Counted from the stretch's first letter, positions 52,704-62,672 are shown. The stretch: 64,000 nt of DNA from Pseudomonadales bacterium (GCA_020062665.1 JAGUVW010000022.1:62001-126000), one strand, 5' to 3'. A program made the numbers and translations. The notes: generated from the letters alone by a model not told the origin.

Positions 52704-55103
52704 ATGCACGATCAATATGACAACGATCCCGAAATCATCGAACAGGTTGAAGAAGTACAGCAGAACGGGCTGGTGCTGCCCGACAGTTCCCTGCCGGATC
52801 GCTTGTATATTCTGCCGATCTCGAACAAGCCGTATTTTCCGGCCCAGGTGCAGCCGATCATCGTGGATGAAGATCCCTGGCTGAGCACGCTGGAACGGGT
52901 GGGCAAGACGCCCCACAAGTGCCTGGCCCTGTGCTGGGCGCCGGAACCTGCCGACCAGATCATGCTGCCCGACCGCTTTGCCCGCATGGGCTGCGTAGTG
53001 CGTGTGCACAACGTGGTGAGGGCCGAAGGCAAGATCCAGTTCATCGCCCAGGGCATCCGCCGGGCCTGGGTGCACCAGTGGCTACATCGTCAGCCGCCGC
53101 TGCTGGCGAGCGTCACCTATCCATCGCCCCGCCAGGAAGACGCCCAGGAGGTAAAGGCCTACGCCATCGCCATCATCGATTCCATCAAGGAGCTGGTGTC
53201 GATCAACCCGCTCTATTCCGAGGAACTGCGCAATTATCTCGACCGCTTCAGCCCCAACGATCCGTCGCCGCTGACGGATTTCGCCGCCGGCCTTACTACC
53301 GCCGATCCCAGCGATCTGCAGGAAGTACTGGATGCAGTGCCGATGCTCAAGCGTATGGAGAAGGTGTTGCTGCTGCTGAAGAAGGAACTGGAAGTGGCCC
53401 GCCTGCACATGCAGATCAACAAGCAGGTGAATGCCAAGCTGGTGGAACACCAGCGCAATTTCTTCCTGCGGGAGCAGTTGAAGGTCATTCAGAAAGAGCT
53501 GGGCATTTCCAAGGATGACAAGGAAAGCGACGCCGACGAGTTCCGCAAGCGCCTGGAGCGTTGCACCGTGCCCCCCGCAGCGATGAAGAAGATCGACGAA
53601 GAGCTGCACAAGCTGTCGCTGCTGGAAACCGGGTCGCCGGAATATGCCGTTACCCGCAACTATCTGGACTGGGCCACGTCGGTGCCCTGGGGCGTGTTTT
53701 CGGCCGACAAGCTCGACATCAAGCACGCCCGCAAGGTGCTGGACAAGGGTCACGACGGCCTGGACGACGTGAAGGATCGCATCATCGAGTTTCTGGCGGT
53801 GGGTGCGTATAAAGGTGAGATCAGCGGCTCGATTCTGTTGCTGGTGGGCCCGCCCGGCGTGGGCAAGACGTCCATCGGCAAATCCATCGCCGAAGCGCTG
53901 GGCCGCCCCTTCTACCGCTTCAGCTTGGGCGGCATGCGCGACGAGGCCGAAATCAAGGGCCATCGCCGCACTTACATCGGCGCCATGCCCGGCAAGCTGG
54001 TGCAGGCCCTGAAGGATGTAGAGGTGGCCAACCCGGTAATCATGCTGGACGAGATCGACAAGATCGGCGCGTCCTATCAGGGTGATCCCGCCTCGGCCCT
54101 GCTGGAAGTGCTCGACCCGGAGCAGAACAAGGAATTCCTCGACCACTATCTGGATCTGCGCATTGATCTGTCAAAGGTGCTGTTCGTGTGTACCGCCAAC
54201 CAGCTGGACACCATTCCCGGCCCGCTACTGGATCGCATGGATATGATCCGCCTGTCCGGCTATATCACGGAAGAAAAGATCGCCATCGCCCGCAACCACC
54301 TGTGGCCCAAGGCGCTGCAACGGGCCGGCGTGAAGAAGTCGCTGCTGAAGATTTCCACCCCTGCCCTGCGCAATATCGTGGAAGGCTATGCCCGCGAATC
54401 CGGCGTGCGCAACCTGGAAAAGAACCTGCAAAAGATCGTGCGCAAGGCGGTGATCAAACTGCTGGACAAGCCCAAAACCGCCATCAGCGTGTCGCCGGAC
54501 AATCTGCAGGACTTCCTGGGCGCACCCATCTTCCGTGAGGAAAAGCCCATCCGCGGTGTGGGCGTGGTGACCGGCCTGGCGTGGACATCCCTGGGGGGCG
54601 CAACTCTGCCCATCGAGGCCACCGCCGTGCATCACCGCAACGCCGGCGTGAAACTCACCGGCCAGCTGGGGGACGTGATGAAGGAATCCGCCGAGATCGC
54701 CTACAGCTATGCTTCGTCCCACATTCAGGAATATGGTGGCGATCCGGCATTCTTCGAGAAAGGCTTCATCCACGTGCACGTGCCCGAAGGCGCCACGCCC
54801 AAGGACGGCCCCAGCGCCGGCATCACCATGACCACGGCCCTGATCTCCCTGGCCCGTAACAAACAGCTGCCCCGCCCCATCGCCATGACCGGGGAAATCA
54901 CCCTGACCGGCCAGGTACTGCCCGTGGGGGGTATCCGCGAGAAGGTGATTGCCGCGCGGCGCCAGAAAATCAAGGAGTTGATTCTGCCGGACGCCAACCG
55001 GCGCGATTTCGACGAGTTGCCGGACTACATCCGCAAGGGCCTGACCGTGCACTTTGCCGATCATTACCGCGACGTTTATAAGGTGATTTTCAGCGGGCGT
55101 TAA
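52704..55103 (+). CDS. lon: ATP-dependent protease Lon
   Basis: An AAA+ serine protease, cytosolic hexamer. The 799-aa product has the N-terminal substrate-binding domain (LYILPISNKPYFPAQVQPII at about residue 34), a coiled linker, an AAA+ domain with Walker A GPPGVGKTSIGKS (about residue 382), Walker B VIMLDEIDKIG, and a protease domain with catalytic Ser in PKDGPSAGITM (about 703) and Lys in GIREKVIAARRQKI (about 746). Start MHDQYDNDPEIIEQ at 52704; the open frame reaches back over a segment that does not look like Lon. It is followed by a large hairpin before the carbonic anhydrase. Confidence 0.96.
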   Translation: MHDQYDNDPEIIEQVEEVQQNGLVLPDSSLPDRLYILPISNKPYFPAQVQPIIVDEDPWLSTLERVGKTPHKCLALCWAPEPADQIMLPDRFARMGCVVRVHNVVRAEGKIQFIAQGIRRAWVHQWLHRQPPLLASVTYPSPRQEDAQEVKAYAIAIIDSIKELVSINPLYSEELRNYLDRFSPNDPSPLTDFAAGLTTADPSDLQEVLDAVPMLKRMEKVLLLLKKELEVARLHMQINKQVNAKLVEHQRNFFLREQLKVIQKELGISKDDKESDADEFRKRLERCTVPPAAMKKIDEELHKLSLLETGSPEYAVTRNYLDWATSVPWGVFSADKLDIKHARKVLDKGHDGLDDVKDRIIEFLAVGAYKGEISGSILLLVGPPGVGKTSIGKSIAEALGRPFYRFSLGGMRDEAEIKGHRRTYIGAMPGKLVQALKDVEVANPVIMLDEIDKIGASYQGDPASALLEVLDPEQNKEFLDHYLDLRIDLSKVLFVCTANQLDTIPGPLLDRMDMIRLSGYITEEKIAIARNHLWPKALQRAGVKKSLLKISTPALRNIVEGYARESGVRNLEKNLQKIVRKAVIKLLDKPKTAISVSPDNLQDFLGAPIFREEKPIRGVGVVTGLAWTSLGGATLPIEATAVHHRNAGVKLTGQLGDVMKESAEIAYSYASSHIQEYGGDPAFFEKGFIHVHVPEGATPKDGPSAGITMTTALISLARNKQLPRPIAMTGEITLTGQVLPVGGIREKVIAARRQKIKELILPDANRRDFDELPDYIRKGLTVHFADHYRDVYKVIFSGR

Positions 55104-55113
55104 CATTTGGAAA

Positions 55114-55157
55114 CGGGAATGAATCGACAGCCCGCCTGTCGATCAATATCATTCCCG
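55114..55157. other. Nested hairpin between lon and carbonic anhydrase
   Basis: CGGGAATGA / TCATTCCCG encloses an inner stem ATCGACAG / CTGTCGAT. Reading between the two genes, it may terminate lon or attenuate the downstream gene. No T-tract. Confidence 0.5.
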
Positions 55158-55187
55158 CCACGCGCCACCACCAGACAGAGGGCCCCC

Positions 55188-55835
55188 ATGCCAAAGCTAT
55201 ACGAACTGCTGTCGAACAACGTGAAATGGTCTGAGCAGATGACGCGGGAAGATCCCGAGTTCTTCCAGCGTCTGGTACACGCTCAATCCCCTGAATACCT
55301 GTGGATCGGTTGTTCCGACAGCCGGGTTCCCGCCAACGAGATCGTGGGCCTGTTGCCCGGTGAGATCTTTGTGCACCGCAATATCGCCAACCTGGTGGTG
55401 CACACCGATTTCAACTGCATGTCGGTGCTGGAATATTCCGTCGAAGTGCTCAAGGTCAAACACGTGCTGGTGGTGGGCCATTACGGCTGCGGCGGTGTCC
55501 GTGCCGCCATCTCCAGAACCTCCTTCGGCCTGATCGACAACTGGCTGTACGGCATCAAGAACCTGTATTACCGCAACAAATACCGCATGGATTCCTTCGA
55601 CAACGAGGAAGACCGCCTGAATTTCCTCTGCGAACTCAATGTCATGCAGCAGGTGAAGAATGTGGCCCACACGGCGGTGGTGCAACGGGCCTGGGAACGC
55701 GGCCAACCGCTCACCATCCACGGCTGGATCTACAGCCTGAAGGACGGCCTGGCCAAGGATCTGGGCATCAGTATCAAGGGCCTGGACGATCTGGCAGATG
55801 AATACCGGGTCGTGAACGGCTTGAAGGACGGCTGA
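55188..55835 (+). CDS. can: Beta-class carbonic anhydrase
   Basis: Interconverts CO2 and bicarbonate. The 215-aa protein shows the zinc site CSDSRVPANEIVG (Cys and Asp) and VVGHYGCGGVRAAIS (His-x2-Cys), with family end PLTIHGWIYSLKDG. Cytosolic; start MPKLYELLSNNVKWSEQM at 55188 with AGAGGG upstream. Confidence 0.95.
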   Translation: MPKLYELLSNNVKWSEQMTREDPEFFQRLVHAQSPEYLWIGCSDSRVPANEIVGLLPGEIFVHRNIANLVVHTDFNCMSVLEYSVEVLKVKHVLVVGHYGCGGVRAAISRTSFGLIDNWLYGIKNLYYRNKYRMDSFDNEEDRLNFLCELNVMQQVKNVAHTAVVQRAWERGQPLTIHGWIYSLKDGLAKDLGISIKGLDDLADEYRVVNGLKDG

Positions 55836-55848
55836 GACGCCGTCCGCT

Positions 55849-57564
55849 TCACCCCGCTGGCGCGATGAGGGTTTGCAGTTGCGCCAGCGTCATCGGTCTG
55901 CCGGTCAGGTAGCCTTGCACTTCATCACAGCCACAGGCCTGCAGGAATTCCATCTGGGCCTGATTCTCGACCCCCTCAGCCACTACGTTCAGATTCAGTT
56001 TTCCCGCCAGATCCACGATGGTGGCCACCAGCACACTGCTGCGTTCGGAATGGGGCACCGCCTGCAGAAAATTGCGATCCAGCTTGATGGTATCGATGGG
56101 CAGATGGCTCAGATAGCTCAGCGACGAATAGCCGGTGCCGAAATCGTCCAGCGCCACCCGCACCCCTTCCGCACGCAACGCTTCCAGCATGGGAATGGCC
56201 GAATCCTGGCGTTCGATGAACAGGTTCTCGGTCACTTCCAGTTCGATGCGCGACGGATCGATGCCACGCTGGTGCAGCTGATCCAGCAGATACTCCTTCA
56301 CGCGGGAGCTGGCGAAATTGCTGGGCGATACATTGATCGACAGATGGCAGCCGGGCGCCAGTGCATCCAGCGCAGGAAAATCCACCAACGCCTTGTTGAT
56401 CACCCGGCACGTGAAAGGATCCATCAGGCCCATGGCCTCCAGCACGGGGATGCAGTCGAGCGGCGACAGCTGGACATCATCGCGGCTCGACCAGCGTGAC
56501 AGCGCTTCGAATCCCAGCACGTTCTGGTGACGGCTGCAGACCCGGGGCTGGTAATGCAGTTCGAATTCGCCGGATTCCACCGCCTGCTGCACCATCTGCT
56601 CGATCAACACCCGCCGCGACAGGGCGTCGATCAGATTGCGGTTGTAGGAGCAATAGGTGTGCTTGCCCAGGGTCTTGGCCTGGTAGAGCGCGCGATCGGC
56701 GCTGGTAAGGATTTCATCCGGGGAACGGGATTCCTCGTTGAACACACACAAGCCGATGGACAGCGAGCAGTGGATACGTTGCTGCTGCAGTTCGATAGGT
56801 GTTTCCATGGTGTGCAGCAGTTTTTGCGCTACGCGATGGGCTTCTGCAGCGCTGATGTTTTCCAGCAGGATCACGAATTCATCGCCGCCGAGCCGCGCTA
56901 CCGTGTCAGAGGAGCGCACGATGCCGCTCATGCGTTCTGCCACACCACGCAGCAATTCGTCACCCAGTGCGTGACCCAGCTCGTCATTGATCTGCTTGAA
57001 TCCATCCACATCGATGTAGAGCAAGGCGCAGGAGGTACCGTGGCGCTTGACACCCTCGAAGGAATGACTGAGCCGGTCCATGAACAGGCGACGGTTGCAC
57101 AAGCCGGTGAGCGTGTCGAAATGGGCAAGATATTCCAGTTGTTGCAGCCGCATGAAATCCCGGTGGGCATAACGGATCGAGCGATCCAGCGTCACCGGAT
57201 TCACCACCCGCTTGGGCAGAAAGTCCGCCACACCCTTGGTGAGCGCGAGTTGATCCAGTTCGTCGTTGTCCACCCCGGTGAGCATGATCACCGGCAGATT
57301 GCAGCCGGCGCGCTGCATGTGGCCCAGAAAATCGAAACCGTTCTGGTCGCCAAGATGGTAATCCAGCAGCACGATGTCGGGCAGTTGCTGCAACTGCGCC
57401 ACTGCCTGATCCACATTGCTGGCTTCGATCACGTTGTGCTTGCGGCCGGATTTGGCGAGCAGACGCTTGAGGAAATACAGATCCTCGGCATCGTCGTCCA
57501 CCAGCAGCAATTTCAACGTCTGGTCGTTCTGGTTGACCGGCGCTCTTTGAAGTTGTGATTCCAT
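55849..57564 (-). CDS. Response regulator with GGDEF and EAL domains
   Basis: A 571-aa c-di-GMP signalling protein. REC domain (LLVDDDAEDLYFLKRLLAKS; phospho-acceptor Asp68 in IVLLDYHLGDQ), GGDEF (VARLGGDEFVILLEN, about residue 224, intact signature) and EAL (GFEALSRWS, VALDDFGTGYSSLSYL, NVVAEGVENQ, all catalytic motifs intact; C-terminus TGRPMTLAQL). Both enzymatic activities could exist or one be regulatory. Last gene of an operon with a hybrid-like kinase and a stand-alone REC (4-bp gap). Confidence 0.94.
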   Translation of the reverse strand: MESQLQRAPVNQNDQTLKLLLVDDDAEDLYFLKRLLAKSGRKHNVIEASNVDQAVAQLQQLPDIVLLDYHLGDQNGFDFLGHMQRAGCNLPVIMLTGVDNDELDQLALTKGVADFLPKRVVNPVTLDRSIRYAHRDFMRLQQLEYLAHFDTLTGLCNRRLFMDRLSHSFEGVKRHGTSCALLYIDVDGFKQINDELGHALGDELLRGVAERMSGIVRSSDTVARLGGDEFVILLENISAAEAHRVAQKLLHTMETPIELQQQRIHCSLSIGLCVFNEESRSPDEILTSADRALYQAKTLGKHTYCSYNRNLIDALSRRVLIEQMVQQAVESGEFELHYQPRVCSRHQNVLGFEALSRWSSRDDVQLSPLDCIPVLEAMGLMDPFTCRVINKALVDFPALDALAPGCHLSINVSPSNFASSRVKEYLLDQLHQRGIDPSRIELEVTENLFIERQDSAIPMLEALRAEGVRVALDDFGTGYSSLSYLSHLPIDTIKLDRNFLQAVPHSERSSVLVATIVDLAGKLNLNVVAEGVENQAQMEFLQACGCDEVQGYLTGRPMTLAQLQTLIAPAG

Positions 57565-57568
57565 TGCA

Positions 57569-58033
57569 TCACTCGTTTGAAGTTGAAGGCAATGCTGACA
57601 CGCTGAACCAGTATTGGCAGATGTTCGCTACCACACCGACCAGGCCTTCCAGTCCAAAAGGCTTGCTGATGAAACTGTTGGCACCCAGCCGGTAGGAGGT
57701 ATCGATATCCTCCTGGGCTTTTGATGTGGTGAACACCACCACGGGAATCTTGCGCCATTCCTCGTGCCGCTTGATACGCTGCAGGGTTTCCATACCGCCC
57801 ACACCGGGCATGTTGAGATCCAGCAGCATCAAGCCAGGATAGCTGGCATGTTCGTGTTCAGAGCGCTGCAGAAACTCCAGCGCCTCTTCGCCCGACAAAA
57901 CCGAGAACAGGGGATTTTCCACCTTGTTCTTTTTGAAAGCGCGCTTGATGAAATGCACGTCTTCCACGTCATCATCCACAATCAGAATCGGTGTCAGACC
58001 CACTGATTCCGCGTTGGCGTCAGTCATGAGCAT
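57569..58033 (-). CDS. Single-domain response regulator (Rcp1-like)
   Basis: A 154-aa stand-alone receiver. VDDDVEDVHFIKRAFKKN opens with the acidic pocket, phospho-acceptor Asp72 is in MLLDLNMPG, the Thr in VVFTTSKAQED and Lys in SFISKPFG complete the site. The Rcp1-like form, with a long last helix, often partners PAS/phytochrome-type histidine kinases, matching the kinase gene upstream. AAGGAGGAG precedes ATG 58033; a GTG one codon upstream is an alternative. Confidence 0.93.
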   Translation of the reverse strand: MLMTDANAESVGLTPILIVDDDVEDVHFIKRAFKKNKVENPLFSVLSGEEALEFLQRSEHEHASYPGLMLLDLNMPGVGGMETLQRIKRHEEWRKIPVVVFTTSKAQEDIDTSYRLGANSFISKPFGLEGLVGVVANICQYWFSVSALPSTSNE

Positions 58034-58172
58034 CACGGCGACTCCTCCTTCCGCGTGACCTGGGTCACGATGATGACTTCAGTATCGTACACAAAATGTT
58101 CGCTTTCCATCGTGCAGCCGCCTCCCTCACTGTTAATTATTCACATATTCCCTTCTGTTTTATCTAACGCTT

Positions 58173-59468
58173 CTAACGAGCCTTTAGTTGCTTCAACCAG
58201 ATCGAAAACACTGCGCCCTGCTGAGGCTGACCGTTGGCCACAATAAAACCTTCATGTCTTTCAACGATTTTGCGGCAGATGGCCAACCCCATGCCGGTAC
58301 CCTGATATTTGTCACGGCCGTGCAGGCGTTTGAACACATCGAAAATCAGTTCGTTGTAGCGGTTATCAAAACCGATGCCGTTATCGCTCACAGCAATACA
58401 GCACAGGGATTTATCATCGTTCGGCGCGCTGTCGTTGCGGGCATGGATGTGAACATGGGACCTGACATCTTCCCGATGATATTTCAGGCTGTTGGAAATC
58501 AGGTTCTGGAACAGTTGCCGCAGCTGATTGCGATCCCCCAGCACCACCGGCAGCGCGCCCACTTCAATTTTTGCCTGGGCATCGCTGATGGCCAGTGACA
58601 TGTCTTCCAGCACGTCGGCCAGTATGCTGTTGAGCGGCACGGCTTCGAAGGGTTGGGCCTTGGTGGTGATGCGGGAATAGTTCAGCAGGCTGTCGAGCAG
58701 GCCTTCCATCCGCTGCACGGCACCGCCCATGGAATTCAGTACAGCCTTGCCATCGTCATCCACTACTGCCTCATAGTCTTCCTGCAGAATTTCGATGTAG
58801 TTCATGACTTTCCGCAGCGGCTCGCGCAGATCGTGGGACGCGGCGAAGGCAAACTGCTCCAGCTCGCGCACTGAACGTGCCAGATTGGTGTTCTGCCGAT
58901 TGATGATCTCCTGCGCTTCCTTCAGCGCGCGGATGTCGATGACGCCAACGATGATCAGGGCGTTATCGCCTTCGCCTAAAAACGTGAGGCCGATTTCCAG
59001 CGGAATTTCCAGACCGTCACGGGTCACGCCACGAATGTCGCGGCCCTCACCCATGCGACGGCTGCGACGCTCTTTGAGGAAACTGCTGCGCAGCTGGGGA
59101 TGCCGCGCACGAATATCGAAGGGGATCAGGTCTTCTACCGAGGTTCCCACCAGCGAGTCCACCGTGTAGCAGAAGATGGCACAGGCGGTGGGATTCGCAT
59201 ACTGGATGACGCCCTGGGTATCCACGCACAGAATGCCCGACGGCGATGCATCGAGCACTTCGCGCAGGGCAATCAGCTTGTGATCAGTGCGGACATGCAG
59301 CCGTGCGGCGATGCCGATGGCAATGATGGCGATAACCAGAGGAGCGCTGGCCCAGACCGCGGAATAAACGGCCAGCGAAACAGCAAGCACACTGCCGAGG
59401 GCGGCGGCGAGCAACAACATCAGCGCAGGGGCGGAGGAGCGGCGTCGATCGAAGCGAGTGACAATCAC
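58173..59468 (-). CDS. PAS-domain sensor histidine kinase
   Basis: A 431-aa kinase from GTG 59468 (AAAGGAA upstream). Two N-terminal helices (about residues 15-57) likely anchor it in the membrane, then a PAS domain (about 70-180, SPSGILCVDTQGVIQYANPT), HisKA with His212 in FAASHDLREPLRKVM and an HATPase domain with SNSLKYH, GFDNRYNELIFDVFKRLHG and GTGMGLAICRKIV. It is first gene of an operon with the Rcp1-like receiver and the GGDEF-EAL regulator. The signal is unknown; the neighbouring nar operon makes redox sensing a possibility. Confidence 0.94.
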   Translation of the reverse strand: MIVTRFDRRRSSAPALMLLLAAALGSVLAVSLAVYSAVWASAPLVIAIIAIGIAARLHVRTDHKLIALREVLDASPSGILCVDTQGVIQYANPTACAIFCYTVDSLVGTSVEDLIPFDIRARHPQLRSSFLKERRSRRMGEGRDIRGVTRDGLEIPLEIGLTFLGEGDNALIIVGVIDIRALKEAQEIINRQNTNLARSVRELEQFAFAASHDLREPLRKVMNYIEILQEDYEAVVDDDGKAVLNSMGGAVQRMEGLLDSLLNYSRITTKAQPFEAVPLNSILADVLEDMSLAISDAQAKIEVGALPVVLGDRNQLRQLFQNLISNSLKYHREDVRSHVHIHARNDSAPNDDKSLCCIAVSDNGIGFDNRYNELIFDVFKRLHGRDKYQGTGMGLAICRKIVERHEGFIVANGQPQQGAVFSIWLKQLKAR

Positions 59469-59594
59469 GTTATTCCTTTAACAGGCAATTCGGTTCAAAC
59501 GGGATGCGAGCGCTGTGCGTGCGGGCACAGAACAGCTTCGACATGGCGTCCGGCCATTTCGCAGCGGTCTGTTGGTAAAAGTAGGAAAGATTGT

Positions 59595-59626
59595 CCGCTG
59601 TTGCAACGTTGATGTCGCAACAGCGG
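59595..59626. terminator. Hairpin at the end of the nar operon
   Basis: A perfect 10-bp inverted repeat (CCGCTGTTGC / GCAACAGCGG) with 12-base loop is located 70-100 bp beyond the narI stop. On the plus strand it is followed by CGCTTTTT; on the minus strand the tail is weak, so it may be an RNA-stability hairpin. Confidence 0.5.
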
Positions 59627-59693
59627 CGCTTTTTCTGCAATAGCCTCAATATGAGAAAGGATTTATTTCAATTGGCAGAATTTTGTGTGGACA

Positions 59694-60374
59694 TTATCTT
59701 TGTGCAGTCTTCTGCCGCACCACTTGATAGCGGCGTCCCAGATACCAGACTGGCGCACTGATCACGTGCACCAGTCGCGTGAACGGCACCAGCAGGATCA
59801 ACGTCATCCCCAGTACGACGTGCAACTTGTAGATGAAGCCCACCGGTTCGATCGCGCTTGCCGCCGCACCGCCTTGCAGCGTGACGATGTACTGCGCCCA
59901 GTCCGCCAGCATCACCATCACCGAGCCATCCAGATGTTGCGTGGACGCGACGATGGTGCCCAGTCCCAGCAACAGTTGCGCCAGCAGCAACAGCAGCAGA
60001 GTCAGATCCCCCTTGCTCCCGGTATTGCGAATGCGCGGATCCTGCATGCGCCGCAGAATCAACATGCACAGCCCCGCCAGACACACCAGTCCAAAAAATC
60101 CACCGGACACCATCGCCAGCAGCTGTTTGGCTTCGGTGGAAATGACATGATGATAGATCGACGCCGGTGTCAGCAGCCCCACGAAATGGCCTGCCAGAAT
60201 AAACAGAATGCCAACGTGAAACAGATTGCTGGCGATGCGGAAATTGCGCGTGCGCAACAGCTGGCTGGAGCCGGCCTTCCAGGTGTACTGGTCACGATCG
60301 AAGCGCGCCCAGCATCCAATCAGGCAGACTGCGATGGCGATGTAGGGATAGATGCCGAAAAAGAATGTATTCAT
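59694..60374 (-). CDS. narI: Respiratory nitrate reductase gamma subunit (cytochrome b)
   Basis: A 226-aa membrane cytochrome b of NarGHI that oxidises quinol and feeds electrons to NarH. Five hydrophobic helices are visible; His residues in NLFHVGILFILAGHFVG and FIYKLHVVLGMTLI, PFTRLVHVISAPVWYLGR coordinate the two hemes. Start MNTFFFGIYPYIA at 60374 with GGAGGA upstream. Fourth gene of narGHJI. Confidence 0.96.
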   Translation of the reverse strand: MNTFFFGIYPYIAIAVCLIGCWARFDRDQYTWKAGSSQLLRTRNFRIASNLFHVGILFILAGHFVGLLTPASIYHHVISTEAKQLLAMVSGGFFGLVCLAGLCMLILRRMQDPRIRNTGSKGDLTLLLLLLAQLLLGLGTIVASTQHLDGSVMVMLADWAQYIVTLQGGAAASAIEPVGFIYKLHVVLGMTLILLVPFTRLVHVISAPVWYLGRRYQVVRQKTAQR

Positions 60375-60394
60375 GCTGAGTTCCTCCGCGCTGA

Positions 60395-61123
60395 TCAGCG
60401 GGTTGCAACCTGTGAGTGGGACGGGTGCGGTGGCCGGGTGCCTTCCACCCATTTCACGGCGGCCAGGGAATCGGCAGGCAGTGGCTGTTGCGCGTTGCAA
60501 CCACCCGCCTGACCGCCGCCGAACGTGGTGGCTTCTTCTTCCCAGAGTTTGTCCATGGCAGCAGGCGTGTCGTCGCGCACTTCGGCTTGCACCGTGACCT
60601 GCAGTTTTGATGTATCCGTTTGCACCTGACCGATTTCCAGCAGCGCGTCGAACAGCACGGCATAGGGACTTTGGCGTTCGCGCAACCGGGTGGCCAGCAA
60701 CGCCAGAATGTGCCCGGCATCGCCGAGCCATTCCTGAATATCACTGAGCGGACGCGAGGCCAGAAATTCCAGAAACAGCGGAATGTAATCGGGCAATTCC
60801 CGTACCGCGATGCTGAACCCGTGACGCTGGTACAGATCCATCAGATCCACCATGGCCTGACCCCGATCACGGGAATCGCCGTGCACGTGCTCGAACAGCA
60901 GCAACGACAGCGAACGGCCACGATCAAACAGCGCGGTGTAATCTTCCTGCGCATCCATTGGATTGCGATCGGTGAGCATTTTCACAAATGCGATCAATGC
61001 ATCGGCGGAGCGCGGCAGGGATGTACGGGCCAGCCGGATTTCGGCAATAAGATCATTGCGATGATGCCACAACAGCGGATCAGGGTAATCCAGCAGGCGT
61101 GAGATGAGCGTGAGAATGCGCAT
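60395..61123 (-). CDS. narJ: Nitrate reductase assembly chaperone NarJ
   Basis: A 242-aa chaperone that inserts the molybdenum cofactor into NarG. Start MRILTLISRLLDYPDP at 61123 (an open frame is longer but unlike NarJ). Family blocks: ALFDRGRSLSLLLFEHVHGDSRDRGQAM, HGFSIAVRELPDYIPLFLEFL and the Asp-rich region after. The C-terminal tail is Pro/Thr-rich and poorly conserved. Overlaps the narGHJI operon order. Confidence 0.94.
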   Translation of the reverse strand: MRILTLISRLLDYPDPLLWHHRNDLIAEIRLARTSLPRSADALIAFVKMLTDRNPMDAQEDYTALFDRGRSLSLLLFEHVHGDSRDRGQAMVDLMDLYQRHGFSIAVRELPDYIPLFLEFLASRPLSDIQEWLGDAGHILALLATRLRERQSPYAVLFDALLEIGQVQTDTSKLQVTVQAEVRDDTPAAMDKLWEEEATTFGGGQAGGCNAQQPLPADSLAAVKWVEGTRPPHPSHSQVATR

Positions 61124-61127
61124 GGGA

Positions 61128-62657
61128 TCACTCCATATTCCAGGTTTTGATGATCGCGGAATTGGTTTTGCGTCCGCCGAACATGTTGACCTCGCTGTTG
61201 CCATCGGAACAGCCATTGCCAAACGTGAAACCGCAACCGCCCCGCTCCGGAAACGCGGCCAGCGCTTCTTCCCGGTGACTGGTGGGAATCACAAAGCGAT
61301 CTTCGTAATTGGCGATGGCCAGGTAGCGATACATTTCCAGCGCCTGGGATTCGCTCAAGCCGGCCTGTTCCAGCACCGCCAGATCCTTCACGCCTTCCAC
61401 CTGGCTGGCACGCATGTAGGCACGCATGGCCAGCATGCGTTCCAGCGCCCGCACAACCGGTCTTTCATCGCCGGCAGTGAGCAGGTTAGCCAGATACTTC
61501 ACCGGGATGCGCAGCGATTTCACATCGGGAATCACGCCGCTGGAACCGATATGGCCTGCCTCGTGAGCGGACTGGATCGGGCTGAGCGGAGGCACGTACC
61601 ACACCATGGGCAAAGTGCGGTATTCCGGGTGCAGTGGCAGCGCCAGCTTCCAGTCAACCGCCATCTTGTACACCGGCGACTGCTGGGCAGCCGTGATCAC
61701 GCTGTCGGGAATGCCGTCCTTCTTCGCCTGCGCGATGATTCTGTCATCGAAGGGATCGAGGAAAATTTCCAGCTGCTTCTCGTACAGATCCTGCTCGGAG
61801 CCGGACGCTGCCACTTCCTTGATGCGATCAGCGTCGTACAGCAGCACACCCAGATAGCGAATGCGGCCCACGCAGGTTTCCGAGCATACCGTGGGCAGGC
61901 CTGCCTCGATACGCGGATAGCAGAGGATGCATTTCTCTGACTTACCGGACTTCCAGTTGTAGTAGATCTTTTTGTACGGGCAGCCGGAAATGCACATGCG
62001 CCAACCCCGGCATTTATCCTGGTCGATCAGCACAATGCCGTCTTCCTCCCGCTTGTAGATGGCGCCGGAAGGACACGCAGCCGCGCAGGTAGGATTGAGG
62101 CAGTGCTCACACAGACGCGGCAGGTACATCATGAAGGTATTTTCGAACTGGCCGTAGATATCCTTCTGCACGTTCTCGAAATTCTGATCCTTGCTGCGCT
62201 TGCTGAATTCACCGCCGAGAATTTCTTCCCAGTTGGGGCCGGTTTCGATCTTCTGCATACGCTCGCCAGAAATCAGGGAACGCGGTCGCGCGGTGGGTTG
62301 ATGCTTGGAATCCGGTGCGGTGTGCAGATTCTGGTAATCGAAGGTGAACGGTTCGTAGTAATCGTCGATCTGAGGCAGATCGGGATTGGCGAAGATATTA
62401 CCGAGTACCTTGAGCTTGCCGCCGATGCGCGGTTGCAGGGTGCCGTCGGATTTTCGTTCCCAACCGCCTTTCCACTTCTTCTGGTTTTCCCATTCATTGG
62501 GATAGCCCACGCCAGGTTTGGTTTCGACGTTGTTGAACCAGGCGTATTCCATGCCTTCGCGGGACGTCCAGACATTCTTGCAGGTAACGGAACAGGTGTG
62601 ACAGCCGATGCATTTGTCCAGGTTCAGCACCATACCGATTTGTGAACGGATTTTCAT
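61128..62657 (-). CDS. narH: Respiratory nitrate reductase beta subunit
   Basis: A 509-aa Fe-S electron-transfer subunit. Cysteine clusters: CIGCHTCSVTCKNVW (residues about 16-30), CEHCLNPTCAAACPSGAIYKRE, CRGWRMCISGCPYKKIYYNW and the last cluster WKSGKSEKCILCYPR. The third (GWRMC) matches the NarH 3Fe-4S-type variant with a Trp at a usual Cys position. GGAGG lies 8 bases before ATG 62657. It follows narG closely. Confidence 0.97.
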   Translation of the reverse strand: MKIRSQIGMVLNLDKCIGCHTCSVTCKNVWTSREGMEYAWFNNVETKPGVGYPNEWENQKKWKGGWERKSDGTLQPRIGGKLKVLGNIFANPDLPQIDDYYEPFTFDYQNLHTAPDSKHQPTARPRSLISGERMQKIETGPNWEEILGGEFSKRSKDQNFENVQKDIYGQFENTFMMYLPRLCEHCLNPTCAAACPSGAIYKREEDGIVLIDQDKCRGWRMCISGCPYKKIYYNWKSGKSEKCILCYPRIEAGLPTVCSETCVGRIRYLGVLLYDADRIKEVAASGSEQDLYEKQLEIFLDPFDDRIIAQAKKDGIPDSVITAAQQSPVYKMAVDWKLALPLHPEYRTLPMVWYVPPLSPIQSAHEAGHIGSSGVIPDVKSLRIPVKYLANLLTAGDERPVVRALERMLAMRAYMRASQVEGVKDLAVLEQAGLSESQALEMYRYLAIANYEDRFVIPTSHREEALAAFPERGGCGFTFGNGCSDGNSEVNMFGGRKTNSAIIKTWNME

Positions 62658-62672
62658 ATGCAGAGCCTCCAA

